In this document: positions 49,865-58,855 of the stretch, in pieces
How the letters are laid out: the number at the start of each line of letters is the position of its first letter
How positions within the stretch are numbered: the stretch's first letter is position 1
Source: Candidatus Woesearchaeota archaeon
GTDB taxonomy: Archaea > Nanobdellota > Nanobdellia > Woesearchaeales > JAFGPW01
Direction of reading: 5' to 3'
Assembly: GCA_016935985.1 (NCBI GenBank)
Contig: JAFGPW010000005.1
Span: 1-64,000, forward strand
Length of the DNA: 64,000 nucleotides
Translations under genes and position numbers: made by a program
The notes under the pieces: model-generated
Seen by the model: only the letters and a program-made list of their open reading frames with translations
Databases searched by the model: none
What the model was told of the DNA's origin: nothing

Positions 49865-50680
49865 TCACTTCGCGAGCTCTTTCGGGACCTTGAGCGACTT
49901 CCAGGCGAGGTTGAAGAGCTCGTTGAGCGCGTTCGCGAAGAACGGCGTGTTCACCCAGATGCCGATATCATAGGTCGGGTGCACCTCGGAGTCGTCCATG
50001 ATCATGAAGATAAGCTCTTTGCCGTCGACGATGCTGAATCGCGCCTTGGAATCGGTGTGCCTGACCTCAGCGACCTCGCTGATGTCCTTTGCCGCAGCCA
50101 TCGCCTCTTTCGTGAGGGGAGCCGCGATCCTGATCTTGACACCGCGCTTCCTGAGCAGCTCGAAGGTGGGCTTGAGCCCTTCCACCTTCCGGATGAGCCC
50201 CTGCGTCGTCGTCATCATGGACACCGACTCCTCAGCGTTCCTGATGGTCAGCTCGAGATGGTTATAGAGGTTATGCCTGCCGCGAAGCGAGCCGGAGAGG
50301 TCGGATGGCTCGACGAGCTCGACCCCCTGGCTGTGGAGCGAGTTGAGCTCGTTGAGGATCTCGGTCTCCCGAAGCTCCTCGAGGCGCTTGACCCGGTCTT
50401 CCGCCTCGATCTTCATGTTCTTCTTGACCCGCTCGAGGACCTCCGACGGCGGGACCGCGATATACTTGATCGGCTTTCCCAGCTTCATGATGACGAATCC
50501 CTTCTTCTCCAGGGATTCGAGCACATCATACGATCGGGAACGAGGGACATTCGCGATATCAGACAGCTCGCCCGCGGTCGAGACTCCGCGTGACAGGAGC
50601 GCAGCCCATATCTTTACTTCATACAGGTTCAGAGAAAAATAGCGTCGCAGTTTACTCAAAAACTCTTCTTTCACTATCAT
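49865..50680 (-). CDS. TrmB-family transcriptional regulator
   Basis: A 271-aa regulator: N-terminal winged helix (NLYEVKIWAALLSRGVSTAG, NVPRSRSYDVLESLEKKGFV), a coiled-coil linker (about residues 85-125), and a TrmB-type ligand domain with PLD-like fold (IRNAEESVSMMTTTQGLIRK; FELLRKRGVKIRIAAPL). TrmB proteins usually sense sugars and repress or activate transport or glycolytic genes; no sugar transporter is nearby, so the ligand is unknown. Its promoter lies in a 393-nt intergenic region with short palindromes that could be auto-regulatory sites. Confidence 0.93.
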   Translation of the reverse strand: MIVKEEFLSKLRRYFSLNLYEVKIWAALLSRGVSTAGELSDIANVPRSRSYDVLESLEKKGFVIMKLGKPIKYIAVPPSEVLERVKKNMKIEAEDRVKRLEELRETEILNELNSLHSQGVELVEPSDLSGSLRGRHNLYNHLELTIRNAEESVSMMTTTQGLIRKVEGLKPTFELLRKRGVKIRIAAPLTKEAMAAAKDISEVAEVRHTDSKARFSIVDGKELIFMIMDDSEVHPTYDIGIWVNTPFFANALNELFNLAWKSLKVPKELAK

Positions 50681-50904
50681 GTATCTCCCCCCCTCTTTTT
50701 TGCGAGTGTTAACTCGGCTCTATGGCAAAAACGGAGGACTACTATTAAAATATTACGTTTTTTTACTGCTCGTGAGTGCGTATCTCAGCCAGAGGAGGCC
50801 ATTTCTTCCCTTTCGAGTCGAAACAAGTAATTTCCGAGTAGTAAATTTATTTATCTCTATGCGATGATGATGCTTCAGGAATATAAAAATTTTTTCTTTT
50901 GAAC

Positions 50905-51010
50905 AGTGGTAAAAATTCAATCGCCGAAAATAACCATGGATTGGTCATTAGATGATGACAAACATTCTGCAGAATTAAACAGTGGTGCCGGCAGGTCATC
51001 ATTGGGCAAG
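50905..51010 (+). ncRNA. Candidate structured RNA (low confidence)
   Basis: Stem GATGATGAC (50951-50959) with GTCATCATT (50995-51003, one G-U) encloses two palindromes, ATTCTGCAGAAT (50964-50975) and TGCCGGCA (50986-50993). A plus-strand TATA-like ATATAAAAA at 50881-50889 would start RNA near 50908. Strand is uncertain, and it could equally be a DNA-level protein site. Confidence 0.25.
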
Positions 51011-51046
51011 AAGTGATGCCTCGCAGAGGCAGGAAGAAGGAAGGGA

Positions 51047-51072
51047 TGAAAAAAATGATGCAGGCGAGCCTG
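51047..51072 (-). terminator. Hairpin-T terminator of the pyrophosphatase gene
   Basis: Minus strand CAGGC-TC-GCCTG hairpin (51061-51072) directly after the stop codon, then CATCATTTTTTTCATC. Confidence 0.6.
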
Positions 51073-51073
51073 A

Positions 51074-53062
51074 TCAGATAAGCAGCCCGCCATAGGCGAG
51101 GAAGAGCGGCACGAAGATGAGCGCGACGATGCTCATGAGCTTGATCAGGATGTTAAGGGACGGCCCTGAGGTGTCCTTGAACGGGTCGCCGACCGTATCC
51201 CCCACAACCGCCGCCTTGTGCGGATCCGACCCTTTGCCGCCGAGGTTGCCCTCCTCGATGTATTTCTTGGCGTTGTCCCAGGCGCCGCCTGAGTTCGCCA
51301 TGAACACCGCGAGCAGGAACCCGGTCGCGATCGTCCCTACGAGCAGCCCGCCGAGCGCCTCGAGGCCGAGCAGCAGCCCGACCGCTATCGGGACGAGGAT
51401 CGCGAGCAGGCCGGGGACCACCATCTCGTAGAGCGCTGCATGGGTCGAGATCATCACGCACCGCCTGTAGTCAGGCTTCACTTTCCCCTGCATGAGCCCC
51501 TTGATGGTTGTGAACTGGCGCCGCACCTCAGTCACCATCTGGAACGCGGCCTTCCCCACCGCGCGCATGGTGAGCGCCGAGAAGACGAACGGCAGCACCG
51601 CGCCGATGAAGAGGCCGACGATGACCACCGGCTCGGTCACCGATATCACCGTGATGCCGGCGACGCCCGTGAACGAGGCGAAGAGCGCGAGCGCGGTGAG
51701 CGCGGCCGAACCGATCGCAAAACCCTTGCCGATCGCGGCTGTCGTGTTCCCGACCGCATCGAGCGCCTCCGCCCGCTTGCGCACCTCAGGGCCCATCCTC
51801 GCCATCTCGGCGATGCCTGCCGCGTTGTCGGCGACAGGGCCGTAGGTGTCGGTCGCGAGCGTGATGCCGAGGGTCGAGAGCATACCGACTGCGGCGATCG
51901 CGATGCCGTAGAGGCCAGCGAGCTGGTAGGCGACGAGGATCGCGACGCAGACCGCGAGCGCCGGGATGACGGTCGATATCATCCCCACCGCGAGGCCGTC
52001 GATGATGTTCGTCGCGGCGCCGGTCTTCGAGGCCTCGGCGATACCCCTCGCCGGCTTCCTGTCCGCCGAGGTGTAGTATTCTGTCGAGAGCCCTATCACG
52101 ATGCCGGAAGCGAGCCCCACGAGCGCCGCCCAATAGACGTCGAGGGTCGCGAACATCGAGCGGACGAGGAAGAAGGATCCGATCGCCATCAGGATCGCCG
52201 CCGCGAAGATGCCCCGGTTGAGCGCGGCATGGATCCTGCGGTCATCCTTCACCCTGACGAAGAGTGTGCCGACGATCGAGCAGGCGATGCCGAGACCAGC
52301 GAGGAGCAGCGGCAGCATGACGCCGCCCTCCCCCGAGATCGCGACCATGCCGATCACCATCGCGGCGATGATGGAGTCGACATAGCTCTCGAAGAGGTCG
52401 GCTCCCATGCCGGCGACGTCACCCACGTTGTCGCCCACGTTGTCGGCGATCACCGCAGGATTGCGCGGGTCGTCCTCAGGGATGCCTGCCTCCACCTTGC
52501 CGACGAGGTCCGCCCCGACGTCCGCCGCCTTCGTGTAGATGCCGCCGCCGACGCGCGCGAAGAGCGCTATCGACGACGCGCCGAACCCGAAGCCGTACAC
52601 GATGTTCGGGTCGCGGAAGATGAGGTAGAGGATAGTGACTCCGAGGAGACCGAGGCCCACCACGATGTTGCCCATCACCGCGCCACTCGAGAACGCCACC
52701 TTCAATCCGTCGCCGAGCGACCTCTTGGCGGCGACCGCAGTCCGGAAGTTGGCCGCTGTCGCGATCCGCATGCCGAGGTTCCCCGCGAGCACGGAGAATA
52801 TCGCGCCGAACACGAACGAGACGGCGATGCCCCAGCCGTCGGGCCTGATGAGCGTGCCGAGCACGAGCGCCACCACGACCACGAAGACCAGGAGTATCCT
52901 GTATTCGCTCATCAGGAAGGTCATCGCGCCTTCCCGGATGGCGCAGGCGATGTCCTGGACCTCCGTGGGCCCCTTGTCGTTGCGCGAGATCCTCCAGGAG
53001 AGGAATCCCGCATAGGCGAGCGCGAGCGTGCTCGCGAGAATCGCATAGCCATATACCATCAT
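51074..53062 (-). CDS. hppA: Membrane-bound ion-pumping pyrophosphatase, K+-dependent type
   Basis: Couples pyrophosphate hydrolysis to H+ or Na+ export; 662 aa, about 16 membrane helices. Catalytic loops are present: [57 protein letters not shown], and [20 protein letters not shown]. The K+-site segment reads [10 protein letters not shown], with Ala where K+-independent enzymes carry Lys, so it should be the K+-dependent class; whether it pumps H+ or Na+ cannot be told. ATG 53062 is followed by another ATG. The leader of about 75-100 nt carries GATACCGT twice. It may recycle PPi made by tRNA charging and replication. Confidence 0.96.
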   Translation of the reverse strand: MMVYGYAILASTLALAYAGFLSWRISRNDKGPTEVQDIACAIREGAMTFLMSEYRILLVFVVVVALVLGTLIRPDGWGIAVSFVFGAIFSVLAGNLGMRIATAANFRTAVAAKRSLGDGLKVAFSSGAVMGNIVVGLGLLGVTILYLIFRDPNIVYGFGFGASSIALFARVGGGIYTKAADVGADLVGKVEAGIPEDDPRNPAVIADNVGDNVGDVAGMGADLFESYVDSIIAAMVIGMVAISGEGGVMLPLLLAGLGIACSIVGTLFVRVKDDRRIHAALNRGIFAAAILMAIGSFFLVRSMFATLDVYWAALVGLASGIVIGLSTEYYTSADRKPARGIAEASKTGAATNIIDGLAVGMISTVIPALAVCVAILVAYQLAGLYGIAIAAVGMLSTLGITLATDTYGPVADNAAGIAEMARMGPEVRKRAEALDAVGNTTAAIGKGFAIGSAALTALALFASFTGVAGITVISVTEPVVIVGLFIGAVLPFVFSALTMRAVGKAAFQMVTEVRRQFTTIKGLMQGKVKPDYRRCVMISTHAALYEMVVPGLLAILVPIAVGLLLGLEALGGLLVGTIATGFLLAVFMANSGGAWDNAKKYIEEGNLGGKGSDPHKAAVVGDTVGDPFKDTSGPSLNILIKLMSIVALIFVPLFLAYGGLLI

Positions 53063-53155
53063 CCACTACCCCCCATGATACCGTATCAATGCCGCCCGAC
53101 GCGCTGGAAATCAGGCACGATACCGTGTGCCAGGCAGGAGGGGTCACTGGAGGGG

Positions 53156-53168
53156 AGATATAAAAAGG
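53156..53168 (-). promoter_or_regulatory. TATA box of hppA
   Basis: Minus-strand CCTTTTTATATCT about 95-105 nt upstream of the hppA ATG. It implies an unusually long leader (about 70 nt) for this genome, with palindrome GATAC-C-GTATC at 53077-53087. Confidence 0.5.
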
Positions 53169-53220
53169 TTGCGGGAAACAGACGGCAAAAGGGGCGATAC
53201 AAGGGATGATAGGGGGCCTC

Positions 53221-54294
53221 TCACGTGCTGAAGACGTAGCGCAGGAGCGCGCCGATGCCGCCGACGCCGTCCAGGCGCCTGCCCGCGTCGTTGGCGGACT
53301 CTATGATATGGACCGTCCCTTTGCCTGCCTCGGCGGCGAGCATCGCGCGCTCCACCTCGCCGTAGCTGCCCTTCTCCCGTGATGAGGCGATCAGGCCGTC
53401 GGTGACGAGGAGAGCCTCGACCGCGCCTGCGACAGCAGCTGCCGTCACCTGCTCCCTGCCATAAGCCGCTTTCCCGCCAGCGGCTATCCCGGCGAAGAGG
53501 AGGTCGACCTGCCTGAGCTGGGCGGCCGCATGGGAATCGGCGAGCGCCACCGCGGTCTCGGGGCGCCTGAGAACCTCGTTGACGCCCGGCTCTCCGACAT
53601 GGTTCGTGGTCGCGGCGAGGATCTTCCCCTTGAGCGAAGCGTCGGTGATGCCTGCGATGAAGTCCTCCTTGAAGAAGCCAGGCGAGGCGACGATGATCCT
53701 CGCCGGATCGTGACGCCGGGCGAGTTCCGCGAGCTTCTTCTCGAGCTCGAGGTAGAGGTTGTTCCGGGTGACCGAAGGGTCGCCCTTCTTCGGGACTGCC
53801 GCAGTGAGCGAGACGAGGGTCTCGAAGCCCTGCCGCGTGATCCGAGCGACCATCGCCTCCTCGCGGTCCATGACGCAGACGAGGACTCCAGGGCCCCTGC
53901 GCCCTTCCGCCTCCTCGAGCCTGGCCAGCTGGAAGGAGAGCCAGCGGCGCTTGGTGAGGGTCACTGTGGTGCCGGGGGTGATCGCGAAGGAATGGTGCGT
54001 GCCGCGAGGGATGTCCTCAGGGCCGTCGGTGATGGTGCCGAGGGCCCGCAGGGTATCGCCGTGCGTGAAGGCCTCGACCTTCTCGACTGTGATCGTGAGC
54101 CTGACCGGCTTCCGTGATGCTACCTGGCCTCGCTCGTCGGGCTCGCCTGATCTCATCTTGCGCAGCGTCCTTCCGCTGAGACGGTCGCCGGGATCAATCG
54201 CCTGGGAGAGGTACCAGAGGTCATCGATATCCTCGACCGTGAGCGTGACCTCCCCTTCGCCGTCCTTCGCTATCTTGCGGGCGATCCGTTTCAT
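53221..54294 (-). CDS. pelA: Pelota (Dom34) ribosome-rescue factor
   Basis: Releases stalled ribosomes with aEF1A/ABCE1 in archaea. 357 aa in three domains: N-terminal Sm-like (EGEVTLTVEDIDDLWYLSQA, KPVRLTITVEKVEAFTHGDT), central (ARIIVASPGFFKEDFIAGIT), C-terminal L30e-like (TDGLIASSREKGSYGEVERA). It lacks the GGQ motif, as expected for pelota against aRF1. Leaderless promoter with TATA at 54315-54327. Confidence 0.96.
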   Translation of the reverse strand: MKRIARKIAKDGEGEVTLTVEDIDDLWYLSQAIDPGDRLSGRTLRKMRSGEPDERGQVASRKPVRLTITVEKVEAFTHGDTLRALGTITDGPEDIPRGTHHSFAITPGTTVTLTKRRWLSFQLARLEEAEGRRGPGVLVCVMDREEAMVARITRQGFETLVSLTAAVPKKGDPSVTRNNLYLELEKKLAELARRHDPARIIVASPGFFKEDFIAGITDASLKGKILAATTNHVGEPGVNEVLRRPETAVALADSHAAAQLRQVDLLFAGIAAGGKAAYGREQVTAAAVAGAVEALLVTDGLIASSREKGSYGEVERAMLAAEAGKGTVHIIESANDAGRRLDGVGGIGALLRYVFST

Positions 54295-54314
54295 GGGATG
54301 ATGATTCTGGGGCA

Positions 54315-54327
54315 GGGTATAAAAGGG
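54315..54327 (-). promoter_or_regulatory. TATA box of pelA
   Basis: Minus-strand CCCTTTTATACCC, 21-33 nt upstream of ATG 54294. Confidence 0.6.
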
Positions 54328-54385
54328 TTGCGGCGACCCGGCAGGGGCGGGGGAGCATCCCCTTGGCGTGGTGGTGAAAATAGAA

Positions 54386-54399
54386 AAACATTTAAAGAG
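54386..54399 (+). promoter_or_regulatory. TATA box of the surface-protein locus
   Basis: AAACATTTAAAGAG about 80 nt before ATG 54474, giving a leader of about 50 nt. It would drive the first two genes and perhaps the third lipoprotein gene start at 57868. Confidence 0.55.
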
Positions 54400-54473
54400 A
54401 GAAGGCGAGAACAGGAGTACGCGGGAGCCAGGCGACTCGTCTGAGCTCTCAAGACCCCCGATGGTGATACGCT

Positions 54474-55655
54474 ATGCATAAGAGAGGCCAGTCCGGCTCC
54501 GGAGCCGCAACCCTTGTCCTTATCATCACAGGCCTGATTATCCTCTATGTCCTGTTCCTGCCGGCTGACGTCCGCGAGGACCTCCTCGAAGGGAATGAGA
54601 GCCAGGGTAACATCCTCGGCGAGGACAAGAACCTCACGCTCCTCTGGGAGAGCCCAGGCAGGCTCGACTACCTGAAGCTCGACGAGTATGAGCACAACAT
54701 CCCGTCGGTCTACCTTTCGACGTCCACGAGCTCCCAGATGCTCAAGCGCATCAACTCGGTCTACGTACGGAACGGAATGTTCGACACCCAGTTCAAGAAC
54801 ACGACCTTCTCGGCGGACGACGTCGAGAACCTCGACAACATCCTGCTCACCTTCTCGGCGACCAAGCGCAGGGGGACCCTCTCGGTCCTGCTGAACGGCG
54901 AGACGGTCTACGAGGCTCCGCTCGCGAGCCAGACGCCGCCGCCGATCCATCTCGAAAAAAGGCTGCTCAGGCAGGAGAACACCCTCGAATTCCGCGTCTC
55001 CGGCGTCGGCTGGCGTTTCTGGAGCACGAACGAGTACGTGCTCGAGGACGTGATGATCGTGGGCGACGTGACGGACATCACGCAGCAGAAGTCCCGCAAC
55101 GTCTTCACGCTCTCGGACACTGAGCATTATAACCTCAACGAGGCGCGCCTGGTATTCCTGCCCGACTGCACGCCGTCGGCAGTGGGGACGCTCAACGTCT
55201 ACATCAACAACAGGAACATCTATTCGGCGAAGCCCGACTGCGGTTCGCTCCGGCCGATCGAGTTCTCGACCTCGCTCCTGAACGCCGGGGAGAACAACGT
55301 GGTCTTCTCGAGCGAGAAGGGGAGCTTCCTCATCGACCGGATAGCGGTGAAGACCGAGCTTAAGGAGATCGTCTATCCGGTCTACTACTTCGACATCAAC
55401 AGCTCGCTCATCAGGGATATCATGGACGACAGGGTCGATGTCAACCTCTCGATCGAGTTCATAGACGACAACAAGAACAAGCGCGTCGAGCTCAACGTCA
55501 ACGGCCATCGGACCTTCATCGAGACCGACGAGCCCCTCTACTCGCGGCTCCTCGACCGCTATGTCGAGGAGCGCAACAACTGGATCCAGTTCATCCCCTA
55601 CCGCGACGCGATCGACATCGTCGAGTTCAGGGTCATACTCGAAGAGAAGGATTAG
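54474..55655 (+). CDS. Extracellular protein with pilin-leader-like N-terminus, 393 aa
   Basis: Function unknown. The N-terminus MHKRGQSGSGAATLVLIITG, then LIILYVLFLP, resembles a class III (type IV pilin) signal: basic residues, G-Q junction, long hydrophobic helix. The conserved Glu of pilins is missing, so processing is uncertain. After a short acidic linker come beta-rich external repeats: two similar modules near 85-160 (RRGTLSVLLNGETVYEAPLA) and 225-290 (AVGTLNVYINNRNIYSAKPD), each describing a strand-turn-strand with asparagine-rich loops. Start of a five-gene run of exported proteins on this strand. Confidence 0.8.
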   Translation: MHKRGQSGSGAATLVLIITGLIILYVLFLPADVREDLLEGNESQGNILGEDKNLTLLWESPGRLDYLKLDEYEHNIPSVYLSTSTSSQMLKRINSVYVRNGMFDTQFKNTTFSADDVENLDNILLTFSATKRRGTLSVLLNGETVYEAPLASQTPPPIHLEKRLLRQENTLEFRVSGVGWRFWSTNEYVLEDVMIVGDVTDITQQKSRNVFTLSDTEHYNLNEARLVFLPDCTPSAVGTLNVYINNRNIYSAKPDCGSLRPIEFSTSLLNAGENNVVFSSEKGSFLIDRIAVKTELKEIVYPVYYFDINSSLIRDIMDDRVDVNLSIEFIDDNKNKRVELNVNGHRTFIETDEPLYSRLLDRYVEERNNWIQFIPYRDAIDIVEFRVILEEKD

Positions 55656-55708
55656 GGCACGCGATAGTCATCGCTTCTCGGCCCGCGCAAAAAAAGAGGT
55701 CGCCATGT

Positions 55709-57871
55709 ATGGCAGGTGAAGAAAGCAGCGCGAAGGATAGGGCACGGTTTCTCGAGGCGATGCGCGGCAGGGCGCAGTACCACGCCCAGAACATCAAGGT
55801 CAACGTGAACGAGCGCTTCGACGGCCTGAAGGAGGCCTTCCGCCAGAAGATCAGCGCCCCGAAAGAGTTCATCCAAAACAAAATCGAGGACCATCGGGAG
55901 CGGCAACGGCTGTATTCTCTCATCAGCTCCGGGACCGAGGAAGAGAGGCGTGAGGCGCACGCCGCGCTGCAGCAGATGAAGGCCGAGGACAGTGAGGCGA
56001 GGAGCGAGCGGTGGGCATCCCGTCGGGAGTCAATGCGTGAGGGCATGGCGAGCGCCCGAGCGGCGGCGAGCGCGGTCGGCTCGAGGGTCGCGAGCGGGGC
56101 GGCTGCCGGCTGGCATGGCGCGAAGCGCGCCGGGAGTGCCATCAACCGCATCACGAACGTCACGAACGTCAAGGACACGGTGGTGGCGGCCGGCCAGTGG
56201 ACATTCCAGAAGCTCGCGTTCCTCGGGCTCATCCTCATCATCGTCTTCCTCGTCGCCTACTTCGGCCCCTGGGTGTGGGTGAACTACGGCACCCAGGTCC
56301 AGGATGCTATCCTTGACCTTCCCAACTTCGTCAACAACCTCTGGCAGAAGACGGACAAGCAGATACAGGACACCTGGGAAAAGCAGTTCGCGTACGCGAC
56401 CGGCGACTACTTCACCGGCGAGGTCGAGGACTCGTTGGAGGAGCCCATCGGCGTCTACCTGGAGGATATGGAGCAGGCGGACCAGAACTACAAGGAAGGG
56501 GAGCCCGTGATCGTCTGGGCGACGGTGCGGGCGAAGACGCTCCGCGACACGCCGGTCACGATACTGTTCAAGTGCAACGCGACCGAGTACGGCCACAAGA
56601 CGCGAGGGGCGGTGGTCCCGGACCAGATCATCGTACTCACGCAGGAGGAGGAAGACGTGCTGTGCACCTTCGACAACGACAATCTCCTTGAGGGCGGCGT
56701 CCAAAAGGTACTCATCGCCGCCAACTTCACCTTCAAGACCATGGCGTACGTCAGGACCTACTTCATGGACCAGGACCGGCTGCGCAGCATGCTCAGGGAG
56801 GACATCGACATCGCCGCCTACTTCGGGCTCATCGACCTCAATCCGATAGCCATCTACACGCCTGGCCCGATCTCCCTTGGTATGGACACCAAGGAGCCGC
56901 CGATCGGCATCGCCACGACCGGCCAGGGCTACGGCGTCAGCAGGCTCGGCGTCACCATCGACAACGCGCAGGACGGCGTCGTCAAGAAGATCAGGAGCGT
57001 CAAGATTTATGTCCCGGACTCTATGGACATCAACATCGGCGCCGGCACGCCCCAGGACAGGGGACTGTGCTCGCACGCCTTCGTCGCGAGCCCGATCCAG
57101 GACCAGCCGGGCTACAACGCGTATGAGCTCTCGCAGGAGGAGCTCGACCGGCCCAAGGAGTTCGACACCTTCCAGTCCTTCTCCTGCAGGGTGAACATCC
57201 AGGACCCGCAGGGGGTGCTCAACGGCCAGCCGATCGCGATCCAGTACTTCAAGGCGGTGGTGGAGTACGACTACGAGCTCCAGGAGACCATCAATGTCAG
57301 GGTGATGGAGGACCACAACGACTACATCCAGGACACCAAGGACAATGCCAACTGCAACAACCGGGTGAACGACGGCGAGACCTGCGGAAGCAGCACGTAC
57401 AAGGTGTGCGACTTCGACGAGACGGCGCTCACCGGCAACTGCGTCTCCAAATGCGTCTACTGCGGACGGCCGGAGAACGAGCAGAAGACCATCTGCACCG
57501 TAACGCGCACGAACATCGGCCCGGATTGGGATTGCCTGTGCCGGACCTGCCCGACCCAAGGGGAGTATGCCGACGATTGCGTCAAATTCCTCTGCCCCGG
57601 CTCGCCAGTCTGCTGCTCCGAGGAGATGGCGGCGAACGAGACGATGCGGGCGGTCAACATCTCGAACGGCTTCGCCTGCCTCTACGACACCCAGTGCACG
57701 AGCGGCCACTGTGGGACCTGCCCTGGCCAGGGCTGCCGGTTCTGCTGCGACACCAGCCAGTGCGCCGCTACCGGCCAGCCTAACTGCGTGCCGGACGGCT
57801 TCACCAAATGGTTCGGCGGCACCGAATTCACCTGTAGCGGAGGCGCGTGGAGCGGAGGCGCGCAAGGATGA
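55709..57871 (+). CDS. Large membrane-anchored protein with Cys-rich extracellular C-terminus, 720 aa
   Basis: Function unknown. Residues 1-165 form a charged, Ala-rich cytoplasmic helical part, then a membrane helix (LAFLGLILIIVFLVAYFGPWV, about 170-190). The rest should be external: beta modules (VIVWATVRAKTLRDTPVTIL; RLGVTIDNAQDGVVKKIRSV), a strand YFKAVVEYDYELQETINVRV like the C-terminal strands of the three lipoproteins downstream, and after about residue 545 roughly 25 cysteines in short spacings (CVYCGRPEN, CLCRTCP, CGTCPGQGCRFCC), likely disulphide knots. It overlaps the first lipoprotein gene by ATGA, so the two are translationally coupled. Confidence 0.82.
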   Translation: MAGEESSAKDRARFLEAMRGRAQYHAQNIKVNVNERFDGLKEAFRQKISAPKEFIQNKIEDHRERQRLYSLISSGTEEERREAHAALQQMKAEDSEARSERWASRRESMREGMASARAAASAVGSRVASGAAAGWHGAKRAGSAINRITNVTNVKDTVVAAGQWTFQKLAFLGLILIIVFLVAYFGPWVWVNYGTQVQDAILDLPNFVNNLWQKTDKQIQDTWEKQFAYATGDYFTGEVEDSLEEPIGVYLEDMEQADQNYKEGEPVIVWATVRAKTLRDTPVTILFKCNATEYGHKTRGAVVPDQIIVLTQEEEDVLCTFDNDNLLEGGVQKVLIAANFTFKTMAYVRTYFMDQDRLRSMLREDIDIAAYFGLIDLNPIAIYTPGPISLGMDTKEPPIGIATTGQGYGVSRLGVTIDNAQDGVVKKIRSVKIYVPDSMDINIGAGTPQDRGLCSHAFVASPIQDQPGYNAYELSQEELDRPKEFDTFQSFSCRVNIQDPQGVLNGQPIAIQYFKAVVEYDYELQETINVRVMEDHNDYIQDTKDNANCNNRVNDGETCGSSTYKVCDFDETALTGNCVSKCVYCGRPENEQKTICTVTRTNIGPDWDCLCRTCPTQGEYADDCVKFLCPGSPVCCSEEMAANETMRAVNISNGFACLYDTQCTSGHCGTCPGQGCRFCCDTSQCAATGQPNCVPDGFTKWFGGTEFTCSGGAWSGGAQG

Positions 57872-58812
57872 CTTTCCCGAAGCGACTCCTGCTGGCGGCG
57901 CTGCTTCTCGGGCTCGTCGTCCTCGCGGCTGGCTGCACCGGCGGCTTCCCGTTCGCGGAGAAGCGGGAGGCCGGCCTCTCGAGCTACAACTTCAGGACCG
58001 GCACCTTCGGCCTCACCATGGAGTTCCTGAAGGGGAGCCCACCCGCCTATATCTTCGAGGACACACCATTCGACCTCTCGATAAAGCTGCAGAACCTCGG
58101 AGCGTACGAGATCACCGACGGCGTCATCGTCCTCGGCCTCGAGGATGACTATGTCTCCCGGACCGGCAGCGAGCCCACGGCGATCGAGATACGGGGGAAG
58201 AGCATCTCCGAGCCATACGGCGAGGTCCAAATCCGCACCTACGGCCTGCGGAGCGACTATGTCGATGACTACTCCGAGACCCACCACTCGGTCATCATGG
58301 CGACCGCGTGCTACCGCTACCGGACCGAGGCGTCCCCCACGGTCTGCATCGACACCGATGTCTACAACCTACGGCCCGGCCCGAAGCCGTGCAGCGCCTC
58401 CACGCTCACCTTCGCCGGCCAGGGCGCGCCGGTGGCAGTCACGCAGGTCGAGCAGCAGATGGTGCCCTCTGGCGACTACCTCATACCACAGTTCATCATC
58501 ACGGTCGAGAATAAGGGCGGCGGCACCATCATCGACCCCTACCGCGTCTCTGAGATATGCTCTTCCACCGGCACCACGGTCGAGGACTGGAACACCATCT
58601 ACCTCGAAGCGTTCATGGGCGACCGTCTGCTCGACTGCAGGCCGAACCCCCTGCGCATGCGGTCAGGTCTGGACACCATCCGATGCTACTACCAGCAGGG
58701 CTTCCCGAAGGAGGACCCCACCTATTCCACGACCCTCGACCTCAGGCTCGACTACGGCTACAGCTTCACCGTCTCCCAAGGAATGACTATCGAAAAGGCC
58801 GGCATCCGCTGA
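57868..58812 (+). CDS. Lipoprotein, paralogue 1 of 3
   Basis: 314 aa with a lipoprotein signal (KRLLLAALLLGLVVLAAGC), Cys about residue 23. The mature part has the shared opening GTFGLTMEFLKGSPPAYIF, an Ig/CARDB-like strand SIKLQNLGAYEI, a disulphide-type centre ATACYRYRTEA with CID, GQGAPVAVTQVEQ, ENKGGGTIIDP, and a last strand TLDLRLDYGYSFTV. All features recur in paralogues 2 and 3. ATG 57868 overlaps the previous stop by 4 nt; a longer in-frame start would lack a signal. Probably anchored to the outer face of the membrane beside the 720-aa protein. Confidence 0.85.
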   Translation: MTFPKRLLLAALLLGLVVLAAGCTGGFPFAEKREAGLSSYNFRTGTFGLTMEFLKGSPPAYIFEDTPFDLSIKLQNLGAYEITDGVIVLGLEDDYVSRTGSEPTAIEIRGKSISEPYGEVQIRTYGLRSDYVDDYSETHHSVIMATACYRYRTEASPTVCIDTDVYNLRPGPKPCSASTLTFAGQGAPVAVTQVEQQMVPSGDYLIPQFIITVENKGGGTIIDPYRVSEICSSTGTTVEDWNTIYLEAFMGDRLLDCRPNPLRMRSGLDTIRCYYQQGFPKEDPTYSTTLDLRLDYGYSFTVSQGMTIEKAGIR

Positions 58813-58820
58813 AAAAAGAA

Positions 58821-58833
58821 AAGGTTTATAAAT
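58821..58833 (+). promoter_or_regulatory. TATA box of lipoprotein 2
   Basis: AAGGTTTATAAAT, 23-35 nt upstream of ATG 58856. It argues against the earlier in-frame ATG at 58832, which lies within the box. Confidence 0.55.
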
Positions 58834-58855
58834 GGCAAACGCGGGAAAGAGAGTG

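Larger units (their letters stand above)
50681..51073. other. 393-nt gene-free region with palindromes
   Basis: No credible ORF. From left to right: inverted repeat CGAGT-GTTA-ACTCG (50703-50716); a minus-strand TATA-like TATTTTAATAG for TrmB (50741-50751); palindrome TTTCGA-G-TCGAAA (50811-50823); A/T-rich boxes at 50843-50890; a repeated AACAGTGGT (50902-50910 and 50978-50986); a nested palindrome cluster (50951-51003); and the hppA terminator (51047-51072). The base composition is much more AT-rich than the surroundings. Confidence 0.7.

Noticed and set aside
51440..53209. A 589-codon plus-strand open frame across hppA
   Set aside because: Antisense shadow with extreme Arg/Asp/His content; hppA has complete catalytic loops.
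56030..57865. A 611-codon minus-strand open frame opposite the 720-aa surface protein
   Set aside because: Antisense with biased composition; the plus-strand gene has a membrane helix, Cys pattern and operon fit.
57847..57867. N-terminal extension of lipoprotein 1 (MERRRAR)
   Set aside because: It lies within the coding end of the preceding gene, while ATG 57868 gives a standard ATGA overlap and signal peptide.
58832..58855. Earlier start for lipoprotein 2 at ATG 58832
   Set aside because: That ATG lies within the TATA box; ATG 58856 gives a clean signal peptide.
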